NCBI GenBank assembly: GCA_026120035.1
Contig: JALRME010000037.1
Coordinates: 124,001 to 188,000 of the forward strand
Length of the DNA: 64,000 bases
Origin: Coleophoma eucalyptorum
Lineage: Eukaryota; Ascomycota; Leotiomycetes; Helotiales; Dermateaceae
Direction of reading: 5' to 3'
The notes below the pieces were generated by a model. It was not told the DNA's origin. It saw nothing but the letters and a program-made list of their open reading frames with translations, and did no database searches. The translations under genes were made by a program, and so were the position numbers. Positions 47,321-56,848 of this stretch are shown here, piece after piece. The first letter of the stretch is position 1; each line of letters starts with the position of its first letter.

Positions 47321-49019
47321 ATGTTTGAAATTACCAAAGTGAACATTTCTAGCTCTGGGGGTAGTCCCGAGGTCAAAATTGATGATACAGCTTACATTAG
47401 CCCCAAACCTCCGGTAAAAGACTTCGACGTCGGTGCTCAATGGTTGGGAAATATTGATACTCCCATTACGGAAACTCCGATTTCTTCAGAAGAGTCTCGA
47501 AAAGTTCTTTGGAAACTCGACCTCTTCATTCTGCCTCTAATTGCGTGCTCCGTTATTCTTAGCGCAGTCGACAAGAACATCATTTCGAACGCAGCTATCT
47601 ACGGACTCACACAAAGTACTGACTTGGTGGGAAATGAGTTCTCCTGGGTTGGCTCCTGCTTTTTCTTTGGGTATTTGATCTTCGAATGGCCTCTCTCATA
47701 CCTTATCCAGCGACTTCCTATTGCAAAGTTTTTCGCTGCTACAATTATGGGCTGGGCTATACTAGCTCTATGCACTGCTGCAACTCATAACTTCGCCGGT
47801 CTTGCTACCGTTCGATTTTTTAGTAAGTGAACCTTAAATCTTTTCAGGTCAAGTATTCCTTACTTATAATTATAGTGGGTGGGTTGGAGGCTGTCGTGTA
47901 TCCTACGTGCAGTATATTGACCGTCATGTGGTGGAAGACCAACGAGCAGCCTATTCGCGTGGCTTTTTGGTTCAATACACTCTCAACGGTATTTACTGGT
48001 ACTATCAGCTATGGTATCGGTCAGACACATACATCTGTACCCCAATGGCGGTTACTGTTTCTAGTTCTTGGAGGTTTTACAGTACTATGGTCCATAACAC
48101 TGTTCGTTTTCTTGCCCGATTCTCCCACTAAGTGCTGGTGGTTGACCGACAGGGAGAAATATATCTGCTTGCAACGAATCAAGACTAACAATACTGGATT
48201 GGAAGACAAGAAGATAAAGTGGTATCAGGTCAAGGAATGTCTATTCGATGTGAAGACCTGGCTCATTGTGATATTCTCATGTGCTCAGAATATCCCCAAT
48301 GGTATGGTTATTATTTAGGCTTTTGTATTTCCTATAATACTAAATGACCCTAGGCGGAGTAACTACTTTTGCTTCTCTCATTGTCTCCGGATTTGGTTTT
48401 AGCAAACTCCAAACTGTGCTCATCGGCATTCCAACTGGAGTCTTAGGCACGGTATGGCAGATCATGCTTTCAATACCGTCGGCAAAATATAAGGGATCCC
48501 GTTGTATCATAATTGCTCTAGCCGATCTGGTACCTATGACATGTGCAGCAATTATGTGGAAATTACAACGCTCAAATACCAACGGCCGTCTCGCAGCTTA
48601 TTACTGCTTTTACACCTACTTTACTCCATATGTACTCGCGACTTCATTGCCTATGGCGAATACTTCCGGCCATACCAAAAAGGTTACTATGAACGCGCTG
48701 TTCTTCATATCCTATTCTCTAGGAAATATTTTAGGTAAATCTCCGCCAAAAAATTCGGTAGCAATCATTAACGGCGCTCTATAATGCAGGTCCCCAAACA
48801 TTTCGAGCTACAGACGCTCCGGACTATACGCATGGGTTCATAGGTCTCTTAGCGTGCATTGTAACTGCCATTTGCGCTATCTCGGCATACGGTTTCCAAT
48901 GCTATAACGAGAACCAACGTCGAGATCGCGAAGCAGCATCGCAAGATACAGTCATTATCGAAGAGGAATTCTCTGATCTAACCGATAAAGAGAAAAAAAT
49001 CTTCCGATATTCGTACTAG
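47321..49019 (+). CDS. MFS transporter, anion:cation symporter (allantoate permease-like) family
   Basis: Plasma-membrane symporter for organic anions, vitamins or small nitrogen compounds. Four exons (47321-47822, 47876-48301, 48354-48734, 48790-49019) join to 512 aa. Family marks: R-K-V-L-W-K-L-D-L-x-I-L-P-L before TM1, D-K-x-I-I-S-N-A-A-I-Y-G-L, a F-F-x-G-Y-L-x-F-E-x-P motif, L-P-D-S-P-x-x-x-W-x-L after TM6, Y-C-F-Y-x-x-x-x-P-Y-V, and an acidic cytoplasmic tail. The start chosen is the ATG at 47321; the upstream extension lacks ATG. Its place within the proline-type cluster suggests it imports the cluster substrate (inference). Confidence 0.92.
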
Positions 49020-49343
49020 GAAGAAAAGAAATACTATTGCGATGTTACAGTAGAAGCAGGCAGTCAGTGGTAATGCTGAGACTCAAAAATCCCATTGATG
49101 AAGAAGCATTCACTTAAGCAATTAGGTCAATTTGTATTGTTAAGGTATCTTTAGTGGAGGATTTGTTTTTTCTTCATATTTGACAATTTTTCCAATACCA
49201 GGAATGAATACTATGCGATAGCGAATCCGATTTATAGTAGTAAAATATTTATTCCTTTTGTAGCTGCCATAAATTTTTATGCTATCATTTCGATCCGTTT
49301 TCTTCCCTATATTATTTCTAGATCCATCTATTTACTTCACTTT
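49020..49343. other. Convergent intergenic region
   Basis: A 324-bp, AT-rich gap between the 3' ends of the MFS and kinase genes; no gene seen. Confidence 0.5.
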
Positions 49344-50431
49344 TCACCCTCTATATTTCTGTAATTCGTCCAGCAACATGCCAAACGTGTCTCTACAAAT
49401 GCTACTTTTCGGTAAAAATATAGTATGCATCATTTCAGACGTCCTCTTCTCCCCACATCGCTTCTCCTTGTTGCATAAGATCTGAGCCAAATTCTGAGTT
49501 TGTGAAGCATGAGTAATAATACTGGTTATCCCAAGACAGGAGCCAATCTGTGCTGCGGCAACCTTACTTCCCATTCCACCAGTACCAAGGCCATTGCTGG
49601 CGATCGAAACTGCCCTAAGGTTAATCATTCATATTCAAGCCTGGCTAGAATCCAACACTTACCATCGATTTTTAAGCTTATTGTTTCGTCAACGACATGG
49701 ATTCGGCGCGCATCTTCATAGACTCTTGGATCGCGATCGTATAGACAAGAAACATCGGTGAGAAAGATGAGAGAGTTCGCACTAACCATCTCTGCGGTGG
49801 CGATGGCGAGCATATCATTTCCTCCTAAACTTTCTGTTGAAAGAGCGTCATTTTCGTTGACTATAGGAAGTATGCCTAAAATTAACAGTTCTCTAATCAT
49901 TTCAGCGGCGTCTCGATTGCGTGACTCCTATGCGCTCGTTAGTTGCAGGACGTGGGATTGAAGCAAGGCTAGCCAACCTCAACTATATCATTCCTCGAAA
50001 CCAAAACTTGGGCAATTGGTTGATCATATTCTTGAAATATTTGTGTCCATATTGACATAAGTCTGCACTGTCCCAGTGCCGCTAACGCCTTCACGATCTT
50101 AGCTATTGATACCTTCGTCGATGCACACTGAGTGAACATACTTTAGTTTGCGAGCGGTATGTCGGCTTCTTTGAGAGTTCCAAAGTACTTAGACCCATCC
50201 CAACAGCTCCAGATGATACCAACACAACATGGTGACCTTCTCTTCTTAATTTTATAATACTTTCTGCTATGGATGCAAATGTAGACAGTATAGGATTGTA
50301 GGTGGCTTCATCGATCAGAGAAGATGTTCCTGCTATTAATTAGCAATCCAGTAGCTCATCTGCAGAATTTAATCTTGACCAATTTTAATAACGAAGACCT
50401 GAGAATTATCTTGTGCTTGAGATGCAATCAT
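49344..50431 (-). CDS. Short glutamate 5-kinase (amino-acid kinase domain only, no PUA)
   Basis: Phosphorylates the gamma-carboxylate of glutamate with ATP. Five exons (50380-50431, 50142-50329, 49978-50097, 49663-49927, 49344-49609) join to exactly 296 aa. AAK motifs: V-I-K-I-G-T-S-S-L, V-V-L-V-S-S-G-A-V-G-M-G, the Q-A-L-A-A-x-G-Q-like helix, L-P-I-V-N-E-N-D with G-G-N-D-M-L, F-L-T-D-V-x-C-L-Y-D-R-D-P-R, and L-G-T-G-G-M-x-S-K. Fungal Pro1-type kinases are about 420-430 aa with a C-terminal PUA domain; here translation ends just after the kinase fold. Although it looks like scattered fragments, all introns are GT-AG. Being next to proline-degrading genes is unexpected for a proline-synthesis enzyme. 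Confidence 0.87.
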
Positions 50432-50700
50432 GATGCCCTTTAACTGATGTAGTATTGAGAAGTATACTGTTAAGGTAGTGGCTTTATTGCCTCTGAAATC
50501 AGGTATCAAGGATCAGAATTTCGAAAGGCTAGCCGTTTCAATCACAGTGGCAAACGTTACAACAGAAAGGTAAAGAAAAATAAATCTATCTTTCTACCGT
50601 TGATGGGCAATACAGTTGCTTTTAATCATAGATTTATCCTATGCCAGATTGCAATCTGTAGCACCGGGCCGGGTCCTCTGCCGAACTTCATGAATTAGCG

Positions 50701-50708
50701 CGCCTTGT
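50701..50708 (+). promoter_or_regulatory. Candidate shared regulatory word CGCCTTGT
   Basis: About 270 bp upstream of the kinase start. The extended word GCGCGCCTTGT differs by one base from the PRODH/aldolase 12-mer. Confidence 0.35.
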
Positions 50709-51161
50709 TGGAGACAAGATGTAAAAGCGGTGCGCTAGAGGGAGTCTCGAGAAGCGAGTCAGGCGATTAGCGGATCTAGGATTGCGAAGTCTGTGTCCGC
50801 ATGCCTTTCTGTCTCATTATCGAATCTGCACCCATACTATCACATGTATAGAAAGAGCTTTTGGAGCTTCGGTCCGCCGGCATGTGCTGTATTCTGAATA
50901 TTAACTACATAGAGTTGGTGACACGATGGAAAGATTTTCAAGTGAGATGTTACTGGCAATATGAAAAAATGATTATTGGAGTATTGGGATGTCATTTACT
51001 CTGATTTCAAAGAAGGTCGAAGATGTGAATAGGATCGAGGTCCTGCGGGTTCCTTTCGCTTACCTGAGAATGAAAGATCTATGAAATTAAAAGGCCCCTT
51101 TCGTCTATATGAACCGTATCTCATTGGGGACATTTAAGCGGATTTAAAATCCACAGCGTTT

Positions 51162-51173
51162 GCGCGCCCTGTA
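51162..51173 (+). promoter_or_regulatory. Candidate shared regulatory word GCGCGCCCTGTA
   Basis: Exact copy of the word at 44919-44930, here about 250 bp upstream of the aldolase ATG. Confidence 0.4.
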
Positions 51174-51331
51174 CTCGATATTGTGGGTCAGGCTAAAAAA
51201 ACCTACGTGCATCCTCCTGGGGTTGTGGAGAGCTGAAACGCTTAAAATATAAGATCCGAACACAAATAACTTACACAGGAAAATGAGTAAGACAAATAGA
51301 CACCGAGGCAGAGTAAATGGTGTCCTGAGCG

Positions 51332-51339
51332 TATATAAG
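51332..51339 (+). promoter_or_regulatory. TATA box of aldolase gene
   Basis: TATATAAG, 87 bp before the ATG at 51426, in a suitable position for a strong core promoter. Confidence 0.55.
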
Positions 51340-51425
51340 TAGGCAGAGAGCACTCGCAAAACAGACTCAGTTCCCGATTTAACCCAATTTCTCAATTTAA
51401 TCAGCAAGCAATTCCATTTTATAGG

Positions 51426-52425
51426 ATGATTGAATCTAAACCCCCAAGGTTTGGAGTGTACTCACCTATGGTTACATTTTTCAACGAAGACGAATCTATT
51501 GACTTCGACTCTATTGCTACTCATATTCTTCGCCTGGCAAAATCAGGTGTCTCAGGAGTCGTCGTCCACGGCAGCAATGGCGAAGCAACACACCTCCTTC
51601 ACAGCGAGAGGATTGATATCATCCGCTACACTCGTGAAGTGTTAGACAAGAACAGCTGTGAGAATTTAACTATCATAGCTGGCTGCAGTGCCAACAGCGT
51701 CAGAGAGACTCTCTTATACATTCGCGAGGCAAGAGATGCTGGAGCAAGCTATTGTCTCGTCCTACCACCTAGTTACTGGGCAGCAGCAATGAGCATAAAA
51801 GTCATCACAAGGTTTTACACAGAGGTAGGCTGAAATCAGTCTCTGCTGAACATGGTAGCATTGTGCCGCAGCTAAGCATACCTAGATTGCACAAGATACT
51901 GTGCTCCCGCTCATTATCTATAACTTCCCCGGCGTGGCTGCCGGCATCGACCTTGATTCAAACCTCATCATCTCTCTGGCACAGGCCAATCCATCTATAG
52001 TAGGCTGCAAGTTGACCTGCGGGAACACCGGCAAACTCGCACGTATTTCTGCGGCACTCCCTTCATCAACCTTCGCTCCTATCGCTGGGAAAGCCGATTT
52101 TGTGCTGCCAGGTCTGATTGCAGGTTCGGCAGGGGTCATCTCAGCGCTTGCAAATGTTGTTCCTAAGGTACATGTTGAGCTCCTGAGGCTGCATCTACAA
52201 GGTGAAATCGCTGCCGCCCAGAGAATTCAATTCCAGCTGGCAACTGCCGACCAAGCACTACTGAGTCTTGGATTAAGTGGCGTCAAGGCTGCAATTGTGA
52301 AGTACTATGGTTATGGGCATCCAAGACCTCGAAGTCCACTGCCTCAAGCCGCAGTGGATAGTTTTGAGTCTGGACCCGTCGGCGATACTATGAAAGCCAT
52401 TGTTGATCTGGAGAATCAACTGTAG
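51426..52425 (+). CDS. DHDPS/NAL-family aldolase, candidate 4-hydroxy-2-oxoglutarate aldolase
   Basis: Class I aldolase of the dihydrodipicolinate synthase superfamily. Two exons (51426-51824, 51886-52425) join to 312 aa. G-S-N-G-E at 49-53 matches the substrate loop of 4-hydroxy-2-oxoglutarate aldolase (HOGA); DHDPS itself has G-T-T-G-E. Tyr145 lies in I-I-Y-N-F-P-G, and the Schiff-base Lys175 is in V-G-C-K-L-T-C-G-N. There is no obvious mitochondrial presequence, unlike human HOGA1. HOGA cleaves the last intermediate of hydroxyproline breakdown to pyruvate and glyoxylate, which suits the neighbouring dehydrogenases. Alternatives: 2-keto-3-deoxy-sugar-acid aldolase or another fungal DHDPS-like enzyme. 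The subfamily cannot be fixed by eye. Confidence 0.85.
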
Positions 52426-52613
52426 AAAAAGAGCTGAAATGAGTACACCTTTGAGCCATTGTCATATTCAGAATACTATACTTTGCATTATTGTTGGGGT
52501 AAAAGAATTGTGATCTAATTGAAGAAGTTTACATTTCGTTTTCTGCTGCATATTTCATGCAGTAAATTTTTTTGAAGTGGTTATATGCACAATTGAAGAG
52601 ATAGAGAGATATA
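52426..52613. other. Convergent gap between aldolase and regulator genes
   Basis: Short 188-bp region joining two 3' ends; AT-rich, presumably shared terminator sequences. Confidence 0.4.
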
Positions 52614-54104
52614 TCACGGGAATAAACCCTTCTCTCCCACCCAGTCTTCCATTGTTTGCCCATTTCTGAAATGAGCAGCTATATGATCGCACCGTCCTTG
52701 CCACGAGTCCAGGTGGAGGCTGCAAAATCCGCAAACAGATTTAAGAGCTGGAATTTCAGTCTTCCAATCTTCCATCTGCTTATTAAATTTACAGTCGTGA
52801 ACAAGGCGAAGGTGCTGTTGGAAGTGATCTTTGCGATAAAACATGCGCTTTGAAACCGCCTTCTCTTGGCAGGCGGAATATGAGTGAGACTCCAAGTGTT
52901 CCGCATCTGGATCGGTTGCTTTGCAGAATTTGCAGATTGTGCTACCATTTGCCATCTTTGTGATGCCACCAGTAATGCAACAGGCCCAGCTCTCAACACT
53001 AACATGCTGCGATGATTCATGGCGTTGCCAGTCATACTTCGTTGCAAATCTTCGCTCCGGGCAGAATGTGCACCAGAATCTACCAGTGCCAGTAGAACCT
53101 GATGTTTGAGTAGAGTGCCTAGAGGGACATCGACGACGGCTGGGTTTTGAACGGCTCATGATAGCCATGCCACCCTGTGCAGCCTTGGGTGCCGTCCCAA
53201 GGTCTGACTCGCTGTTCATTCTTTTCGATATTGGAAAGTCTGATGATGCCACAACGCTGCTCAGTCCTGTTTCATAGCTAGCCATGGATTGACCCCATAA
53301 ATCATCAAAGGTATAATCCAACGTAGAACATTCGTTGATGCTAGCAGGATAGTTGAAGTCTGATTGGGAGAGTGCGTTCACGGTTGTAGGTGAAGATTGA
53401 GCAATCGCCGATGCAATGTCTGGCAGTGCAGCTGCTTCGTGTTCAAAACTTGTGTCAGCGAACCAACGCTCGAAGGGATTCATAGATTCAAAGTTCCCAA
53501 TAAGATCACTCATGTCGAGAGAAGCAGCAGAGTGGGTTGCCGGCACCGGGGGAGGAAGCATCAATCCGGTTTGGTGAATGGATCCAGTAACGGTTGTACT
53601 AGCGGAAATATCCTTCCATTCTTCATCGCATTGCTGTTGCACTCGATGTCGACGTCTAGCATTGGCAAGCCAGAGAGATATCTGCTCGCGATTAAGCTCC
53701 GATTTTCGTTGGAGCTCTTCGCGATCTCCAGGCGTTGGGTAGGGATTATCGATATTTTTATTGAACCAAGTCCTCAAAACACCGCGAGCGTGTTTGGAGA
53801 ACCGAGGATGGCCTTTCCGTGTATGGGTTTGGGAATCTCTGTCTGTTGGACAGTCACCTAGATTCTCGCCGCCACTACTACAGCCGCTGCTGCTGCTGTT
53901 TCCACAGCAGCCGGGGCTGTGAGCTGACCCAGAATCGCATTTGGCATTTGCAATATTTGAGCCGTTATCAGCTGCTGATACACTTCGAGAAAGCGATGTC
54001 TCCTGAGTATCGGAAAACAGAGTGCTTAAGGAGGTAGTGCCACCAGCACTGTTGGCGAAGTGTTGGTCGATTGGAAATGCATTGATGGTATGCAGGGAGT
54101 TCAT
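52614..54104 (-). CDS. TALE/KN homeodomain plus C2H2 zinc-finger transcription factor
   Basis: Nuclear regulator, 496 aa, one exon. After a Ser/Cys-rich leader, a KN-type homeodomain covers about residues 99-157. It shows the three-residue TALE loop extension (N-P-Y-P at 120-123) and the recognition helix W-L-A-N-A-R-R-R-H-R. The C-terminal third contains degenerate C2H2 fingers: one beginning W-C-T-F-C-P-E-R-R-F-x-x-x-x-x-W-x-R-H-E-x-x-x-H, a K-F-C-K unit ending H-x-R-L-V-H, and a C-G-F-C-x-x-x-x-x-x-W-x-x-R-x-x-H-I-x-x-H-F unit. This homeobox plus zinc-finger combination occurs in filamentous ascomycetes. As the last gene of the amino-acid cluster it is the best candidate local regulator (positional inference). 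Confidence 0.93.
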   Translation of the reverse strand: MNSLHTINAFPIDQHFANSAGGTTSLSTLFSDTQETSLSRSVSAADNGSNIANAKCDSGSAHSPGCCGNSSSSGCSSGGENLGDCPTDRDSQTHTRKGHPRFSKHARGVLRTWFNKNIDNPYPTPGDREELQRKSELNREQISLWLANARRRHRVQQQCDEEWKDISASTTVTGSIHQTGLMLPPPVPATHSAASLDMSDLIGNFESMNPFERWFADTSFEHEAAALPDIASAIAQSSPTTVNALSQSDFNYPASINECSTLDYTFDDLWGQSMASYETGLSSVVASSDFPISKRMNSESDLGTAPKAAQGGMAIMSRSKPSRRRCPSRHSTQTSGSTGTGRFWCTFCPERRFATKYDWQRHESSQHVSVESWACCITGGITKMANGSTICKFCKATDPDAEHLESHSYSACQEKAVSKRMFYRKDHFQQHLRLVHDCKFNKQMEDWKTEIPALKSVCGFCSLHLDSWQGRCDHIAAHFRNGQTMEDWVGEKGLFP

Positions 54105-55119
54105 AATGACCGTTTACTTGTTACGACCTTTTAAGGGAGGTTTAGAAATAGAAAAATAGAGTCCTCACGGAATTTAGTTGGGATGGAAATGAAGGAGTAG
54201 CATAAAGAAGAACAAGTAATGTTCATATAGCGTCTATAGTCTAGACTGATATTTTTGGTTCAGTCCAAGTTCGGCGAGTGTTTTTGGTTGGCTATAGCGA
54301 TCAAGAAAACAAGGCTAAGCTACATACAGTATAGCATGTCGCCCTGTCGTTGACATGCTTCCCCAAAAAAGGTTGGCTTTTCGAGTCTAGTCCTGATTGG
54401 GGAGCAAGCGCAGTGTGAATGCCTATCACATGACTATCACATGACTGTACGACTTTAGAGGTCATGGATCATGCGACAGGCACCTATGTAAATAGCCCTT
54501 TAAGGCATTCCTTCACTGTCACTTTACATTTCTAATGCCAAAACCAGTGTCACCATTAACACAATTTCTACTGATCTTATGCATCGTTAATTGTAACATT
54601 ATATAGTGTTGAAATCATGAGGTCATGTGATTGACCGTACGGCAGCATCTGTGTAAATTTAGAGTTTTATTTTTGAGACCTTCTGCAATTCGATCCCAGA
54701 AAACCAGAGCACAGTACATCACAGTCCAGTTAATTTCTAGGCTTGACAATGTTTATCACGTGATAATTTAATGAAAACAAGAAGAAATGGCGAGCGAGAT
54801 CAAACAAAAAAGAAGGGGGGGAGGTGGGAAGTCGGTATCTATCGTATATATTCAGCCCGACCCCTGTCCGATGCAACGGAGGCCGATCGCGCTAGTGCAA
54901 CGGTCTCGATACAGAAACAAGCACTACGAGTTGAACGAAACTCACCTATCATATTCCCTGAATTCAAATCTCTCTTTCGAGTATATATTCATCATACTTG
55001 TTTATAACTAATATGTTTGTCCTTGCTCCATTTTTAAAAGTTCTTCGACTATCAATTTTGAGCGACTTCACCGGCACGTGTAAGGTGCAGCACTGCTTTT
55101 TATCCTTGGTTAAAACAAC
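54105..55119. other. Divergent intergenic region, homeodomain TF / SPT3
   Basis: About 1 kb. Contains a tandem 11-bp TATCACATGAC pair near 54424-54445 and a palindromic ATCACGTGAT E-box near 54757. Overlapping frames at 54771-55011 are low-complexity and not called. Confidence 0.5.
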
Positions 55120-56338
55120 ATGGCGGGAAACATTGGCACATTTTCTCAAGAAATCAAGCAGGTACGTACTTTTTATGTAGTTATACCCGAAACAAGATTC
55201 CAACCATTGCAATACGATGCTAAAGATGTAATATTTGAGCAATAGATGATGTATATCGCAGGGGAAACTGAGGACCCTTCCACTGAGACTCTCATATTGA
55301 TCGAGGACATTATTCGCAGCCAGGTTCAGGAAATGGTATAACAGTCTATCTTCTTACTTCTACTTTTCTATTGCGGTATAGTGGTCCAAGCTTTATTTCA
55401 TTTTACATTTACTTATGTTCGAGTTCTGGACAGCTATATACCGCCAACGAGCTCGCCGCCCGCCGAGAAAATCGCAACATTACAAACCACGATCTCTTCT
55501 TTCAGATTCGGCATGATGCCTCTAAACTTGTACGATTGCAAAACTTTCTCTCCTTTAAAGCCTTTCGAAGGAAAGCAAAAGACGAACAATCGATTGACGA
55601 GACGGCGTTGGATATGGAGCTTGGAGACCTGGACGAAGCAGACGAACTCGATAGTGGAGACTCTGGAGGTAATGCAAAGAAGAATAAACCAACTGTGGCT
55701 CGATTGCCATGGGATCTAGCTTCTATCTATAGTGAGGCTGTCCCGGACAGTGAGGAAAATATGGTCGATGCTAGTCTGATTGCGGCAAAACTTGAGCGGC
55801 TTCAGAAGAACGATAAGCGAACAAAGGATATGACTAAGGAGGAATATGCGTTATGGTCTGAGTACCGACAAGCATCGTTTACATGGCGCCGAACAAAGAA
55901 GTTCAAGGAGTGGTCAGGGCTAGGTGTTATTGCTGAGTATAAGGCCACTGACGACATTGTGGACATCTTGAACTTTTTAATCTGTGATATGGTCCAGCAA
56001 ATCACTAACAAGGCTCTGGATATAAAGAGGATGGAAGAGCAGCAGATTGAAGCCCGCAATCTCTCCAATGAGCCTACAACGAAGAAGCGAAAGGCTAGGA
56101 GCGATGCAGAAAATGAATTGTCTGGTCTCAAATCGGCTAACAGGTCTCATAGTCCTGTGAAGCCATCCCATATCCATAGTGCATTCCAAGCTTTGCAGCA
56201 GTTACCGAAGCAGAAATGTGCTATGTTGAGTGGAACAAGGCTACGACCAACGAAAAAACTGAAGCTTGTAAGTCAACGACTATTTCAAAATATGTTAAAA
56301 ATTATACGATGCAGAATTTACTTGTAGGGATAGAATGA
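55120..56338 (+). CDS. SPT3: SAGA complex subunit SPT3 (TFIID-18/histone-fold)
   Basis: Subunit of the SAGA co-activator that contacts TBP. Four exons (55120-55161, 55246-55335, 55434-56267, 56315-56338) join to 329 aa. An N-terminal histone fold of TAF13 type (F-S-Q-E-I-K-Q-M-M-Y-I-A-G-E-T, then I-E-D-I-I-R-S-Q-V-Q-E-M, A-A-R-R-E-N-R-N-I-T) runs into D-L-F-F-Q-I-R-H-D, all hallmarks of Spt3. A central P-W-D-x-x-S-I-Y segment, an acidic/basic linker and a TAF11-like second fold follow. First exons are short and were found by joining across introns. The last intron (56268-56314) is optional: without it the protein ends at 56327. The housekeeping gene marks a conserved stretch. Confidence 0.92.
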
Positions 56339-56839
56339 CATGCTAACTATGTCCTCTACTGTAGTTTTGATGGATTTATAGCAAGGTTTCCTAGATTAAG
56401 GTATTCAATTTAACACGTAATAGAATTCTTCAGCCCCTTAAACTCGAGAAAATTATCAAGCTGTGGCTCAACTTCATTGGCATAGGAACAGGAGAAGTTT
56501 TGTTGACGAGGATAATAATAATTAATTGAATCGATGGAATTGAATTGAACTGATACTTCGTACGTCCCTGTATCTATACAAGTGTCTGGCCATTCCAGAA
56601 TTTGTGACTATATATCGACTGCGTAGAACGGAAGTGAAGGCTGCTTGGAAGGTCTATTTACATGCCGTAGCTTGGCGCATCGCCCAGGGTCACATCTCTT
56701 TAATTACATAAGTTTCAATGCCCTATTTCAGACGCAAAAGACATAGAGTTGGAATTGTACTGGCAAGTTGACATTTAGATGGTGACAGATTGTAAGAGTT
56801 CTACTTAAAGTACTTGACTGACGCCTGGAGTACAACCAA
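56339..56839. other. Intergenic region left of the inverted-repeat element
   Basis: About 500 bp, AT-rich; no gene seen. Confidence 0.45.
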
Positions 56840-56848
56840 ATCATATCA
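56840..56848 (+). repeat. Left target-site duplication ATCATATCA
   Basis: Identical to 57824-57832 on the other side of the element. Confidence 0.8.

Larger units (their letters stand above)
50432..51425. other. Divergent region, glutamate-kinase-like / aldolase
   Basis: About 1 kb, no gene. Contains GCGCGCCTTGT (50698-50708) toward the kinase side and GCGCGCCCTGTA (51162-51173) toward the aldolase side. Confidence 0.5.

Noticed and set aside
49344..50431. Glutamate kinase as pseudogene fragments
   Set aside because: Four GT-AG introns, including a downstream CAG acceptor at 49610, restore a complete kinase domain in frame.
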